A program made the translations under genes and the position numbers. Shown one piece after another: positions 18,278 to 28,590 of a stretch of 64,000 nt of DNA (its first letter is position 1; every line of letters begins with the position of its first letter). The DNA is from Pseudomonas matsuisoli (GTDB taxonomy: Bacteria; Pseudomonadota; Gammaproteobacteria; Pseudomonadales; Pseudomonadaceae), in assembly GCF_014647635.1 (NCBI RefSeq), contig NZ_BMPO01000001.1, forward strand, positions 310,001 through 374,000, written 5' to 3'. The notes under the pieces were generated by a model. It was not told the DNA's origin, did no database searches, and saw only the letters and a program-made list of their open reading frames with translations.

Positions 18278-18929
18278 GAAGCGTGTTCCTGAACAGGGCC
18301 TCGAAGCCGTTGGCCGGCGCGGCAGGCGCCACGACTGGCTGGACGTCGAGGTCGAAGCGCGTTTCAACGTCGGTATCACCAACGACCGCCTGCCCTGAAA
18401 CAACCGGCTGCGCACCAGGGATATCCGGATGCCATAGCGTCACGGAATAGGTACCGGCCGGTAGGTCGAATGCAACACGGCCCTGTGCATCGCTCACCCC
18501 CACACGAGGCGCATCGGTGACATAGATGTAACCCACCATGTTGTCGTGGATATTGCAGCCGAGGACCACCAGCCCGGGCTTATCGAAGATCACCGGGTCC
18601 GACGGCGTTCCATGGTACAGGCGCAACTCGAAGCGTTTCGCGGGGGAGAAGGAATACACCTGGTGACGAATGTCATCACTGTTCGGGAAGGTCACCTGAC
18701 TGCCGGTTCGGACCGCCAACACTCTCGGTTCGAACTGCATGTGAATCTGATCCATGATTGCCGGAGCGGGCGACGCGCCGGATAGAGCGCCATCGAGACT
18801 GACCACCGCGTCCTTCAGCGGTTTGCCATCGGCCCCATACACGAGCGCCACCCACTCGGCCGCGTGCGCCGTCGAGGCAACGCTCAGCCCGCTAATCGCA
18901 AGCAATAACAGCATTCGAAGTTTCGACAT
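18261..18929 (-). CDS. Cupredoxin-like periplasmic protein (often annotated methylamine utilization protein)
   Basis: This 222-residue protein has a signal peptide ending AHA-A (residue 23). A plastocyanin-type fold is suggested by FPNSDDIRHQVYSFS and GCNIHDNMVGYIYV: His89, Cys125, His128 and Met131 are spaced like type 1 copper ligands. A beta domain with VGVSDAQGRVAFDLPAGTYSVTLWHPD, resembling a carboxypeptidase-regulatory-like fold, follows. The ATG at 18929 is chosen because the signal peptide begins there; the frame is open to 18971. It is the first gene of the operon with the phosphodiesterase, DUF3034 and globin genes. Electron transfer or copper binding is likely; no methylamine genes are nearby, so the common annotation name should not be read as function. 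Confidence 0.8.
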   Translation of the reverse strand: MSKLRMLLLLAISGLSVASTAHAAEWVALVYGADGKPLKDAVVSLDGALSGASPAPAIMDQIHMQFEPRVLAVRTGSQVTFPNSDDIRHQVYSFSPAKRFELRLYHGTPSDPVIFDKPGLVVLGCNIHDNMVGYIYVTDAPRVGVSDAQGRVAFDLPAGTYSVTLWHPDIPGAQPVVSGQAVVGDTDVETRFDLDVQPVVAPAAPANGFEALFRNTLRDAKP

Positions 18930-19046
18930 CGGCGCACTCGGCAAGAAATCAGATCCGTGCCAGACGGGCAAACGGACTTCATAGGGTTATCGGTAGCTCA
19001 CCAGTAAACCTAAGCCGCGAAATGACATCATGGCGACATCATCCGA

Positions 19047-19796
19047 TCAATGGTTACGCAGGCGTCCAGGCGTCAATCCGAGGTACCGGCGCATAGCGGT
19101 AGTCAGCGCGCTTTGACTCGAGAAGCCGCATTCCTCCGCGATGCGTACGAGCGGCAACGGGCTCTCCCGCAACATGCGCGAAGCATGGTCCAGGCGAACC
19201 TTCAGCACGTATTGGTGGGGTGTCAGCCCAACGCTGTCCTTGAACTGCGCATGGAAGTGGCTTGGGCTAAGGTAGGCCACCTGAGCCATTTCCGCGACGC
19301 TGATTCGACGTGCCAAATGCTTGCGCACGTAGGCGTCGATAAGCCCCATATCGATCGAACTCGGTCGGCCTTGAGGTGGTTTGTCGAATACACGCAGGTG
19401 CAATGCGCGCAACAATACGCCGCTCAACGCACGCGATAACAACGGGTCGCTCCCGTAGCGCCGCAATTCGGCACCGGCGTAGTTGAGCAAGTTCTGAAAA
19501 TCCGCATCCAGCGCGGGGAACCGCGGTACGTCGAAAAGCCGCTTCAACAGTTCGAGGTCTTCGGGCCCCTGGTCCTGTTCGTCCAGATCGACGATCAGCA
19601 TCTGATTATCGCCGACCCCCGCGAACTCATGCGCTGCATCGCCGGGCACGAGACAGGCTCGCATGCGGCACACTTCGCCCCCCTCCCCGGCAACGTCGAA
19701 TGCAGCGCGGCCCTCCAGAGAAAAGATCAACTGGTGGTAATCATGGGCGTGTTCGTCGGGCTGCGCGTCGAGGCGCATGAGGCGGGCGTTAAGCAT
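19047..19796 (-). CDS. AraC-family transcriptional regulator
   Basis: The protein is 249 residues from the ATG at 19796. An N-terminal cupin-like domain (DEHAHDYHQLIFSLEGRAAFDV) is followed by two C-terminal helix-turn-helix motifs: RRISVAEMAQVAYLSPSHFHAQFK and PLVRIAEECGFSSQSALTTAMRRYLGLTPGRLR. No strong ribosome site precedes the chosen ATG; the frame is open to 19907, but that extension is Pro/Cys-rich and lacks conservation-like features. The gene lies divergently from the lon-type gene (gap about 140 bases). The effector and target are unknown. Confidence 0.88.
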   Translation of the reverse strand: MLNARLMRLDAQPDEHAHDYHQLIFSLEGRAAFDVAGEGGEVCRMRACLVPGDAAHEFAGVGDNQMLIVDLDEQDQGPEDLELLKRLFDVPRFPALDADFQNLLNYAGAELRRYGSDPLLSRALSGVLLRALHLRVFDKPPQGRPSSIDMGLIDAYVRKHLARRISVAEMAQVAYLSPSHFHAQFKDSVGLTPHQYVLKVRLDHASRMLRESPLPLVRIAEECGFSSQSALTTAMRRYLGLTPGRLRNH

Positions 19797-19937
19797 GGCG
19801 ATGGGTCGAGCGAATTTCGCGCACTTTAATCGAGGCTCAGGCGTTTTTACAGCCGGATACCACTGTGGACACGTGCCGCCATTGAAATCATCCGCGCCGC
19901 GACGCATCTAACAGACAACTACAGCGACAGGTGCCTC

Positions 19938-22343
19938 ATGAGCGATCAGGATATCAACTCGGAACTCGTGGACGATGTGATCACCCAGCCCAGCACCGGC
20001 CTTGCCCTGCCAGGGCAGTCGTGGCCGGACAAGCTCTACGTGATCCCGATCCAGAACCGACCCTTCTTCCCGGCGCAGGTCTTGCCGGTCATCGTCAATG
20101 AAGAGCCTTGGGCGGAGACCCTCGAGCTCGTGGCAAAGACCGAGCACCACTCGTTGGCGCTGTTTTTCATGGAAAATCCGCCGGAAGATCCGCGCCATCT
20201 GGATATCGATGCAATGCCCGAGCACGGCACGCTCGTGCGTGTGCACCACGCCACGCGTGAAAACGGCAAATTGCAGTTCGTGGCTCAAGGGCTGTCGCGC
20301 GTTCGCATTCGCAACTGGCTCAAGCGGCATCGCCCGCCCTATCTCGTCGAAGTCGATTACCCCAAGCACAGCGCTGATGGCAGCGACGAGGTGAAGGCTT
20401 ACGGCATGGCGCTGATCAACGCCATCAAGGAGTTGCTGCCACTCAACCCGCTGTACAGCGAAGAGTTGAAGAACTACCTCAACCGCTTCAGCCCGAACGA
20501 TCCGTCGCCGCTGTCCGATTTCGCGGCTGCATTGACCAATACCCCTGGGCCACAACTGCAGGAAATCCTCGACACCGTGCCCATTCTGCAACGTATGCAG
20601 AAGGTGCTGCCGCTGTTGCGCAAAGAAGTGGAAGTCGCGCGTTTGCAGAAAGAGCTGTCCGCTGAAGTCAATCGCAAGATCGGTGAGCGCCAGCGCGAAT
20701 TCTTCCTCAAGGAACAGTTGAAGATCATCCAGCAGGAGCTGGGTATCACCAAGGACGACCGCAGCGCGGACGCCGACGAATTCAAGAGTCGCCTGGAAGG
20801 CAAAACGCTGCCACCGCAGGTGCAGAAGCGCATCGACGAAGAGCTCAACAAGCTGTCGATTCTGGAGACCGGTTCACCTGAATACGCGGTGACCCGTAAC
20901 TACCTGGATTGGGCGAGCGCCATGCCTTGGGGCGTCTACGGGCAGGACAAGCTCGACCTCAAACACGCGCGCAAGGTGCTCGACGCCCATCATGCGGGCC
21001 TCGATGACATCAAGGATCGCATCATCGAATTCCTTGCGGTGGGTGCCTACAAAGGCTCTATCGATGGCTCGATCGTGCTGCTCGTCGGTCCGCCGGGTGT
21101 GGGCAAGACCAGTATCGGCAAGTCCATCGCCGAATCCCTCGACCGACCCTTCTTCCGTTTCAGCGTCGGCGGCATGCGTGACGAAGCGGAGATCAAGGGT
21201 CACCGCCGCACCTACATCGGTGCCCAGCCTGGCAAGCTGGTCCAGGCGCTGCGCGAAGTCGAGGTCATGAACCCGGTGATCATGCTTGACGAGATCGACA
21301 AGCTTGGTCAGAGCTTCCAGGGCGACCCGGCTTCGGCTTTGCTCGAGACGCTGGACCCGGAACAGAACGTCAACTTCCTCGACCACTATCTGGACATGCG
21401 CCTGGACCTGTCAAAGGTGCTGTTTGTCTGCACGGCCAACACGCTGTACTCGATTCCTGGCCCGTTGCTGGACCGTATGGAAATCATTCGGCTGTCCGGT
21501 TACATCACCGAAGAGAAGATGGCGATTGCCAAGAAGCACCTGTGGCCGCGCCAGCTGGAAAAGGCCGGCGTGCCGAAGAAGATGCTGTCGGTGACGGACA
21601 GCGCGATGAAAGCGCTGATCGAAGGGTATGCCCGCGAGGCCGGCGTGCGTCAGCTGGACAAACAGCTCGGCAAGCTTGTACGCAAGTCGGTCGTTCGGCT
21701 GTTGGAAGAGCCCGAAAACCAGAAGCCGATGAAGATCGGGACCAGAGATTTGGAGGAGCACCTGGGCATGCCGTTCTGGCGGCCGGAGCAGATTCTTTCC
21801 GGGATCGGCATCATTACCGGTCTGGCGTGGACAAGCATGGGTGGCGCGATCCTGCCGATCGAGGCCACGCGTATCCATACGCTGAACCGCGGCTTCAAGC
21901 TCACTGGCAAACTGGGTGACGTGATGCGTGAATCCGCGGAAATCGCTTACGGCTATGTCGCCTCGCACCTGAAGCAGTTCAAGGGAGACCCGAAGTTCTT
22001 CGATCAGGCGTTCGTCCACCTGCACGTGCCAGAAGGCGCAACGCCGAAAGATGGCCCGAGCGCAGGCATCACCATGGCCAGCGCGCTGCTTTCGTTAGCA
22101 CGCAACCAGGCGCCGAAGAAGAACATCGCCATGACGGGCGAGCTGACATTGACGGGCTCGGTCCTGGCGATTGGCGGCGTACGGGAAAAAGTTATCGCGG
22201 CCCGGCGGCAGAAGATCTACGAGTTGATCATGCCCGAAGCCAACCGCGGGGATTTCGAGGAGTTGCCGGACTACCTGAAGGAAGGCCTGACGGTCCATTT
22301 CGCCAAGCGTTTTGCCGATGTGGCTAAGGTGGTGTTCAGCTGA
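19938..22343 (+). CDS. lon: Lon-family ATP-dependent protease (AsrA-type second Lon)
   Basis: This 801-residue cytoplasmic protease has an N-terminal substrate domain (to about 215), a coiled coil (KEVEVARLQKELSAEVNRKIGERQREFFLKEQ), an AAA+ module with Walker A GPPGVGKT near 385 and Walker B VIMLDEID near 450, and a C-terminal Ser/Lys protease domain (KDGPSAG Ser near 709, REKVIAARR Lys near 750). The N-terminus, with WPDKLYVIPIQNRPFFPAQVLPV, differs from housekeeping Lon and resembles the second Lon of pseudomonads (AsrA, linked in P. aeruginosa to stress and aminoglycoside response). The usual clpX and hupB neighbours of housekeeping lon are absent, which supports this. Confidence 0.93.
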   Translation: MSDQDINSELVDDVITQPSTGLALPGQSWPDKLYVIPIQNRPFFPAQVLPVIVNEEPWAETLELVAKTEHHSLALFFMENPPEDPRHLDIDAMPEHGTLVRVHHATRENGKLQFVAQGLSRVRIRNWLKRHRPPYLVEVDYPKHSADGSDEVKAYGMALINAIKELLPLNPLYSEELKNYLNRFSPNDPSPLSDFAAALTNTPGPQLQEILDTVPILQRMQKVLPLLRKEVEVARLQKELSAEVNRKIGERQREFFLKEQLKIIQQELGITKDDRSADADEFKSRLEGKTLPPQVQKRIDEELNKLSILETGSPEYAVTRNYLDWASAMPWGVYGQDKLDLKHARKVLDAHHAGLDDIKDRIIEFLAVGAYKGSIDGSIVLLVGPPGVGKTSIGKSIAESLDRPFFRFSVGGMRDEAEIKGHRRTYIGAQPGKLVQALREVEVMNPVIMLDEIDKLGQSFQGDPASALLETLDPEQNVNFLDHYLDMRLDLSKVLFVCTANTLYSIPGPLLDRMEIIRLSGYITEEKMAIAKKHLWPRQLEKAGVPKKMLSVTDSAMKALIEGYAREAGVRQLDKQLGKLVRKSVVRLLEEPENQKPMKIGTRDLEEHLGMPFWRPEQILSGIGIITGLAWTSMGGAILPIEATRIHTLNRGFKLTGKLGDVMRESAEIAYGYVASHLKQFKGDPKFFDQAFVHLHVPEGATPKDGPSAGITMASALLSLARNQAPKKNIAMTGELTLTGSVLAIGGVREKVIAARRQKIYELIMPEANRGDFEELPDYLKEGLTVHFAKRFADVAKVVFS

Positions 22344-22348
22344 CGCGT

Positions 22349-22380
22349 ATTAGGGCCTGCCTGTCTACGCAGGCCCTAAT
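22349..22380 (+). terminator. Hairpin terminator after the lon-type gene
   Basis: A perfect 12-base stem (ATTAGGGCCTGC and its complement) with an 8-base loop begins 6 bases after the stop codon. It has no T run, so termination may be partial or assisted by the REP pair that follows. Confidence 0.6.
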
Positions 22381-22397
22381 GCGACCGATTCGCTCTT

Positions 22398-22510
22398 CTG
22401 TAGGAGCCAGCTTGCTGGCGATCAGATATCGAGGCTCGCTCCATAGCGTCCGATCTAAACATAAGCGCGGTAGTCGCTATCGCAGATCGCCAGCAAGCTG
22501 GCTCCTACAG
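22398..22510. repeat. REP pair, GTAGGAGC family
   Basis: Perfect 26-base inverted arms at 22398-22423 and 22485-22510 are separated by 61 bases, each with an internal CCAGC-TT-GCTGG hairpin. It lies between two convergent genes. Confidence 0.88.
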
Positions 22511-22534
22511 GGTTACGTGCCACGTTTAGGTATT

Positions 22535-23206
22535 TCAGGACTCCATAAACTGGCAATACTCGTCGACCGCCATCCGTTGGCTCACCAACGAATTCACCGC
22601 TGCATCCTCATCCGCATACCCGATCGCCATACCGCAATGCAGGATGTACCCGTCCGGCGTTTCCAGAAAATCTTCCACCGTCCGGTGATAACGCGCCCAA
22701 CAGGCTTGAGCGCAACTGTCCAACCCGTGCTGCTTAAGCAGCAGCATCAAGCTTTGCTCGAACATACCTAAGTCGGCCCATTGCCCGGGTCCCATGCTCC
22801 GTTCGACGAAGAAGAACAGCGCGCACGGTGCATCGAAGAACCGGTAATTGCGGGCAAACCAGGCACGCCGCGCGGTCTTGTCCTCGCGAGTGATATTGAG
22901 AAGACGGTACATGTCCTCGCCAACCATGAAGCGATGGCTTCGATACGGTTCGTCCAATGGGTCGGGATACACCGGGTAATCCGCCGCATCGGGCTCAGGG
23001 TTCGTTTCCAGGCGCGCCGCCATGGTCGTTCGAAAACGCTCGATCGCAGCGCCCGCCAGCACGTACACACGCCACGGCTGAAGATTGCCACCGGACGGAG
23101 CCCGCCCAGCTTGCGCCAGCAGATCGCGCAACAACGTCATGTCTACTGGTTCGTCACGAAACACCCGTACGCTGTTGCGTAGCCGCAACGCATCACTGAC
23201 ATCCAT
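22535..23206 (-). CDS. Nitroreductase-family oxidoreductase
   Basis: This 223-residue FMN-dependent flavoprotein has the family start LRLRNSVRVFRDEPVD and the FMN-contact segment AGRAPSGGNLQPWRVYVL. The C-terminal half holds MFEQSLMLLLKQHGLDSCAQACWARYH and GMAIGYADEDAAVN, typical of NAD(P)H nitroreductases of this length. The ATG at 23206 has an AGGAG ribosome site. Substrates in this family include nitroaromatics and quinones; none can be assigned here. It lies just after the dctP terminator on the same strand and probably has its own promoter. Confidence 0.9.
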   Translation of the reverse strand: MDVSDALRLRNSVRVFRDEPVDMTLLRDLLAQAGRAPSGGNLQPWRVYVLAGAAIERFRTTMAARLETNPEPDAADYPVYPDPLDEPYRSHRFMVGEDMYRLLNITREDKTARRAWFARNYRFFDAPCALFFFVERSMGPGQWADLGMFEQSLMLLLKQHGLDSCAQACWARYHRTVEDFLETPDGYILHCGMAIGYADEDAAVNSLVSQRMAVDEYCQFMES

Positions 23207-23236
23207 GAACGCTCCTGTTTGCTCGCCACATAAATG

Positions 23237-23260
23237 AAAAGAGCGGGCCAAGGCCCGCTC
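23237..23260 (-). terminator. Intrinsic terminator after dctP
   Basis: The minus strand reads GAGCGGGCC, TT, GGCCCGCTC followed by TTTTCATTT. The stem is 9 bases and strong. It lies 16 bases after the dctP stop codon, upstream of the nitroreductase gene. Confidence 0.85.
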
Positions 23261-23276
23261 CGTTCAACATCAATGA

Positions 23277-24278
<1,002 letters not shown>

Positions 24279-24455
24279 TCACCTCATTGTTTTTGTAATT
24301 AGGTCGAAAGCTGGACGGCCTAGCTGCATCGGCGCGCGTTCGAACGCAGGCGCCAGCAGGTGTCGCCAAGGCAGAATGCAGAAGCCCTACCGCGGCAGCC
24401 ATCCACTTTTCGATAACCATGCGTTCAGCCCAACCGAACGCATGCGCGAGTAAGG

Positions 24456-25208
24456 TTAGACCACTCGGCCGCCATCCACTGGCAATTCCACGCCGTTGAG
24501 GAATGCCGCGCCGTCGCTTGCGAGGAAGGTTGCGACGGCGGCGACGTCGGCGGGTTTCGAGAGACGCCCCAGTGGAATCGTTGCCACGAATTTCGCACGA
24601 TTTTCTGGCGTATCCGGCATACCTATGAAGTGTTCGAGGAGCGCGGTTTCGCCCATCACCGGACAGATATTGTTGACGCGTATGCCATCCGGTCCCAATT
24701 CTACGGCCAGCGACTTCGACAACAGGTTCACGGCACCTTTCGAGCCGTTGTACCAAGTCAGCCCCGGACGTGGCCGGATCCCGGCAACGGAGCCGACATT
24801 GATGATCGAACCGCTACCGCGCTCGCGCATCAATGGCACTACCGCGTGCACCATATGAAAGATGGACTTCACATTGACCGCGTAAACACGATCGAACGTC
24901 GCTTCGTCCACATTCAATAGCGGCTGGTTGCGGTGCGTGGTCCCGGCGTTATTGACCACGATATCCGGCACGCCGAACGCTTCCACACACCGCTCGACCG
25001 CCGCGCGGACTTGATCCCCCTGCGTCACGTCGCAGGCGACCGCCAACGCATTGGGACCGAGCTCGTCCGCGAGCCGGCTCGCGGCATCACCGTTGATATC
25101 GGCCAGTACGACCCGTGCACCTTCAGCAAGGTAATCCCGCGCGATAGCGGCGCCAAAACCGCTGGCGGCGCCCGTTACGATGGCGATCTTGTTTTCGAGT
25201 TGTGCCAT
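24456..25208 (-). CDS. Short-chain dehydrogenase/reductase (SDR)
   Basis: This 250-residue NAD(P)-dependent oxidoreductase of the classical FabG-like type shows the cofactor motif TGAASGFGAA near residue 12, NNAG near 90, a catalytic Ser in INVGSVAG, and YNGSK (Tyr/Lys pair). Asp in VVLADIN favours NAD over NADP. It ends the ADH-ALDH-ABC gene run, 17 bases after the alcohol dehydrogenase gene. The substrate is unknown; context suggests it oxidises or reduces an intermediate of the same pathway. Confidence 0.9.
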   Translation of the reverse strand: MAQLENKIAIVTGAASGFGAAIARDYLAEGARVVLADINGDAASRLADELGPNALAVACDVTQGDQVRAAVERCVEAFGVPDIVVNNAGTTHRNQPLLNVDEATFDRVYAVNVKSIFHMVHAVVPLMRERGSGSIINVGSVAGIRPRPGLTWYNGSKGAVNLLSKSLAVELGPDGIRVNNICPVMGETALLEHFIGMPDTPENRAKFVATIPLGRLSKPADVAAVATFLASDGAAFLNGVELPVDGGRVV

Positions 25209-25225
25209 GTCGAAATCCCTCTGGA

Positions 25226-26350
25226 TTAGAAAACGATGAGGTCGCGCAGACCGCTGCCCGTGGCAAGGCGGTCGAAGCCGGCATTAATGTCGTCGAGTGC
25301 CAGGCGCTCGCCGATCAGCTTGTTCACGGGTAGCTTCCCGGCTTTGAATAGGCCCACGTAGCGCGGAATGTCTCGCGAGGGGATGCAGGAGCCGATGTAG
25401 CTGCCCTTCACCGTGCGCTCTTCTGCGGTGAGCGAAAGCTGCTGCAGCGGCCACCGATCATCCGGATGCGGCAGACCGGCGGTTACGGTCGTTCCGCCCC
25501 GTCGCGTCGCCGCGTAAGCGAGCTGCATGGCCGGCACGGATCCAGCGAACTCGAAGGCGTAGTCGACGCCCCCTCGCGTCAACTCACGAATACGCTCCAC
25601 GGCATCCGCGTCCTTCGCATTGACGGCATGGTCAGCGCCCAGCGCCATCGCGAAATCGAGTTTGCTTTGATGCACATCCACGGCGACGACGGGATGCGCG
25701 CCCGCCGCAAGCGCCCCTAGTAATGCACTGAGCCCGACACCCCCCAGTCCAACAATTAAGGCCGAGGCCCCTGGTCGGACCTGTCCGGTATTGACCACTG
25801 CGCCTACGCCGGTCAGTACGGCGCAGCCGAATACTGCCGCCTCGACGGGATCGATGTCGTCATCGATGGGGATGCAGGACCGCGCGGATACGACCGCATG
25901 TTCCGAAAACGCCGAGACCCCACAGTGGTGATGCACCGTGACACCGTCACGGCTGAGGCGGCGCCCGCCATCGAGCATTTCGCCTTTCGCATTGGCGCCA
26001 TTGCCCGGTTCGCACAACGCCGGGCGACCTTCCATGCAGGGTGTGCAATGGCCACAGCTGGGCACGAAGACCAATGCAACCTTTTGCCCAGCCCGAACAT
26101 GGCTGACACCACTGCCAACCCGCACAACTTTCGCACTGGCTTCATGCCCGAGCGCCATCGGCACGGGGCGAGGCCGCACACCCGTAATCACCGATAGATC
26201 CGAATGACAAAGCCCGGCGGCGATCATCCGAACCAGCACCTCGCCCGGTCCGGGTGGCGCAAGTTCCAGTTCGGTGATGGTCAACGGTTTACTGTCCGCG
26301 AACGGGCCTTCGAGGCCTGATTCGCGGAGTACGGCAGAACGTATTTTCAT
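25226..26350 (-). CDS. Zinc-dependent alcohol dehydrogenase (MDR family)
   Basis: This 374-residue protein carries GLCHSD and GHEA (catalytic zinc Cys and His), the four-cysteine structural zinc loop CGHCTPCMEGRPALC, and the cofactor motif VGLGGVGLSALLG. It belongs to the class III-like medium-chain dehydrogenases acting on primary alcohols or aldehydes, probably with NAD. It follows the aldehyde dehydrogenase gene by 30 bases, so the pair would take an alcohol to a carboxylic acid. The substrate is not evident from sequence. Confidence 0.92.
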   Translation of the reverse strand: MKIRSAVLRESGLEGPFADSKPLTITELELAPPGPGEVLVRMIAAGLCHSDLSVITGVRPRPVPMALGHEASAKVVRVGSGVSHVRAGQKVALVFVPSCGHCTPCMEGRPALCEPGNGANAKGEMLDGGRRLSRDGVTVHHHCGVSAFSEHAVVSARSCIPIDDDIDPVEAAVFGCAVLTGVGAVVNTGQVRPGASALIVGLGGVGLSALLGALAAGAHPVVAVDVHQSKLDFAMALGADHAVNAKDADAVERIRELTRGGVDYAFEFAGSVPAMQLAYAATRRGGTTVTAGLPHPDDRWPLQQLSLTAEERTVKGSYIGSCIPSRDIPRYVGLFKAGKLPVNKLIGERLALDDINAGFDRLATGSGLRDLIVF

Positions 26351-26380
26351 TGTTCTCTCCTGCTGTACGAATCTGGATGA

Positions 26381-27814
26381 TCAGCCGTGGTGGCTCACCA
26401 CCGTCTTGGTCACACTGAATTCTTCCAGAGCCAGGAAACCCTTCTCCCGGCCGTGACCGCTCTTGCGCACGCCGCCGAACGGCAGCTCCACACCACCGCC
26501 CGCGCCATAGCAATTGATGAAGACCTGACCGCCGACGAGTCGACGCGCGAGCCGCTGCTGACGAGCGCCGTTCTCGGTCCAGATGGCGGCGACCAGGCCG
26601 TACTCCGTACCGTTGGCGAGGCGTACCGCATCGTCCTCGTCGTCGAACGGCAACGCAGCCAACACCGGGCCGAACACTTCGTCCTTGGCCAAGCGGTGAT
26701 CGCGCGGCACCGGGCCGTACAAGCGCGGTTTCACATACCAGCCGTTTGTTGGCAAGCCGCTGTCAGCCTTGCCTTCCGCTGCCAATGGCAGACCACTCGC
26801 ATCGCATTCGGCGATGAACGCCTTGACCCGTTCGAACTGAGCGCGAGTGATGATCGGCCCGCAGTCTGGCGATGCATCTGGCGCCCCCACGCGCATCTCG
26901 CTGAAACGCGCTGCGACCTTCGCCAACACCTCGTCGAGCACACTGCGCTGGATCAGCAAACGGCTACCAGCCGAACACGTCTGCCCGGCGTTCTGAATGA
27001 TGGCGCCGACGATGATCGGGACTGCTTTCTCTAGATCCGCATCCTCGAACACCACCTGCGGGGACTTGCCACCAAGTTCGAGCACGCATTTAACGTGATT
27101 GACCGCTGCGGCCTGCTGCACCTGAACACCAACGCCTGGAGACCCGGTGAAGGTGATGAGGTTGATGTCCGGATGCTCGGCAAGCGCGGCACCGGCTTCT
27201 CGTCCGAGCCCCGTCACGATATTCAGCGCGCCTGCGGGCAAGCCGGCCTCGACCGCGAGTTCGGCGACGCGCAACGATGTCATGCAAGCATCTTCGGCGG
27301 GCTTGACCACAGAGGCATTGCCCATCGCCAGCGCCGGTCCGATGGTGCGGCCTAGCATCTGCGCGGGGTAATTCCAGGGAATGATATGGGCTACGACTCC
27401 ATAGGCTTCGCGAACGACATTGACCGAATAGCCCGGCAGGTAGGGGATAACCTGGCCATGCACCTTGTCAGCGGCGCCACCGTAGAACTCGAAATACCGG
27501 GCCAGGGCCTCGATGTCCTTGCGCGCCAGCGCCAGCGGCTTGCCGGTGTCCCGTGCTTCGATGCCTGCGAGCTCGTCGATATGTTCGAGTACCTTGTTGC
27601 CGATCCGAACGAGCAACCGCCCGCGCTCCGTCGCGCTATAGCGACCCCACTCGCCTTCATAGGCACGCCGTGCCGCCTTCACTGCAAGGTCGATGTCCTC
27701 CGCCTGCCCGCGACCGATTTCGGCATAGACCTGCCCGTCCGCGGGTGAGTAGACCGGCAGCGTTTCACGCCCGATCGGTGCGTGCCAAGCGCCGTCGATG
27801 AACAGCTTGCTCAT
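26381..27814 (-). CDS. NAD(P)-dependent aldehyde dehydrogenase
   Basis: This 477-residue enzyme has the active-site Cys in NAGQTCSAGSR, the general base Glu in LELGGKSP, and the cofactor segment IIPWNYPAQM. Overall it resembles betaine-aldehyde/gamma-aminobutyraldehyde-type dehydrogenases, but the substrate cannot be fixed. Its start codon overlaps the stop codon of the upstream ABC ATPase gene in an ATGA arrangement, direct evidence for co-translation of transport and oxidation genes. Confidence 0.93.
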   Translation of the reverse strand: MSKLFIDGAWHAPIGRETLPVYSPADGQVYAEIGRGQAEDIDLAVKAARRAYEGEWGRYSATERGRLLVRIGNKVLEHIDELAGIEARDTGKPLALARKDIEALARYFEFYGGAADKVHGQVIPYLPGYSVNVVREAYGVVAHIIPWNYPAQMLGRTIGPALAMGNASVVKPAEDACMTSLRVAELAVEAGLPAGALNIVTGLGREAGAALAEHPDINLITFTGSPGVGVQVQQAAAVNHVKCVLELGGKSPQVVFEDADLEKAVPIIVGAIIQNAGQTCSAGSRLLIQRSVLDEVLAKVAARFSEMRVGAPDASPDCGPIITRAQFERVKAFIAECDASGLPLAAEGKADSGLPTNGWYVKPRLYGPVPRDHRLAKDEVFGPVLAALPFDDEDDAVRLANGTEYGLVAAIWTENGARQQRLARRLVGGQVFINCYGAGGGVELPFGGVRKSGHGREKGFLALEEFSVTKTVVSHHG

Positions 27815-28530
27815 GGGTATGTCTCCATCTGGGAAAACGTGGGAGCAGCGGAATTTTCCGCTGTCACCAATGGCTCATCCGGCAATAACGCGCCGCGCTC
27901 GATATGCAGGATGCGGTCGGGCACATCCTTGAGCAGACTGCCGTTGGATTCGGTCACGACGATGCAAAGGTCCGGTACTTTCTGCTGCAACCGTTTGAGC
28001 GCATCCGCGTATTGGGCGGCCAACGCGGGAGCCAAACCTTGGAAAGGCTCATCGAGCAGGATGAGGCGGCTGCCGATCATCAACGCTCGCCCCAGCGCGG
28101 CCATCTTGCCCTGCCCGCCGGATAGAGCGGCGCCTGAACGCGGCAACATCTCCCCGAGTTGCGGGACCACCTCCAGTGTCAGCGCCAGGCGCTCGTCGAC
28201 CTGCTGACGAGAAAAGCGCGCCACCTGGCACGGCAACCGCAGGTTCTCTTCTACCGTCAGGGTCGGGAACATCACCCGCTCCTGCGGTGCATAGCCGATA
28301 CCCATACGGGCACGCCCATGCGCGGGCACGGTCGAGAGATCCGTGCCATCGAGCGACACACGCCCGTTACGCAGCGGTACCAACCCCATGATGACGCGCA
28401 GCAGCGTCGTCTTGCCGGCACCGTTCCGCCCGACTACGGCGCAAATGGAGCCTTTCGGGAGGCCCGCGTGAATCCCCCGAAGGACCGGAGCCCTGACGAT
28501 ATCCGCGCTGATGTTCTCGAGCTCAAGCAT
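27811..28530 (-). CDS. Branched-chain-type ABC transporter ATP-binding protein (LivF-like)
   Basis: This 239-residue cytoplasmic ATPase has Walker A GRNGAGKTT, signature LSGGQGKMAALGRAL and Walker B LILLDEP. LivF-type proteins pair with LivG to drive the LivHM channel. I chose the ATG at 28530 (MLELENI) because the strand-one motif begins there; the frame is open to 28626, which would include part of a REP sequence. It is separated from the livG-like gene by about 260 bases with a REP pair, unusual within such operons. It overlaps the downstream aldehyde dehydrogenase gene by four bases. Confidence 0.92.
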   Translation of the reverse strand: MLELENISADIVRAPVLRGIHAGLPKGSICAVVGRNGAGKTTLLRVIMGLVPLRNGRVSLDGTDLSTVPAHGRARMGIGYAPQERVMFPTLTVEENLRLPCQVARFSRQQVDERLALTLEVVPQLGEMLPRSGAALSGGQGKMAALGRALMIGSRLILLDEPFQGLAPALAAQYADALKRLQQKVPDLCIVVTESNGSLLKDVPDRILHIERGALLPDEPLVTAENSAAPTFSQMETYP

Positions 28531-28590
28531 GTCGGTCTGCCTCTCATCGAACATGTAAAAGCGATTGTTCTTAAACATCCGCAATTCTGA

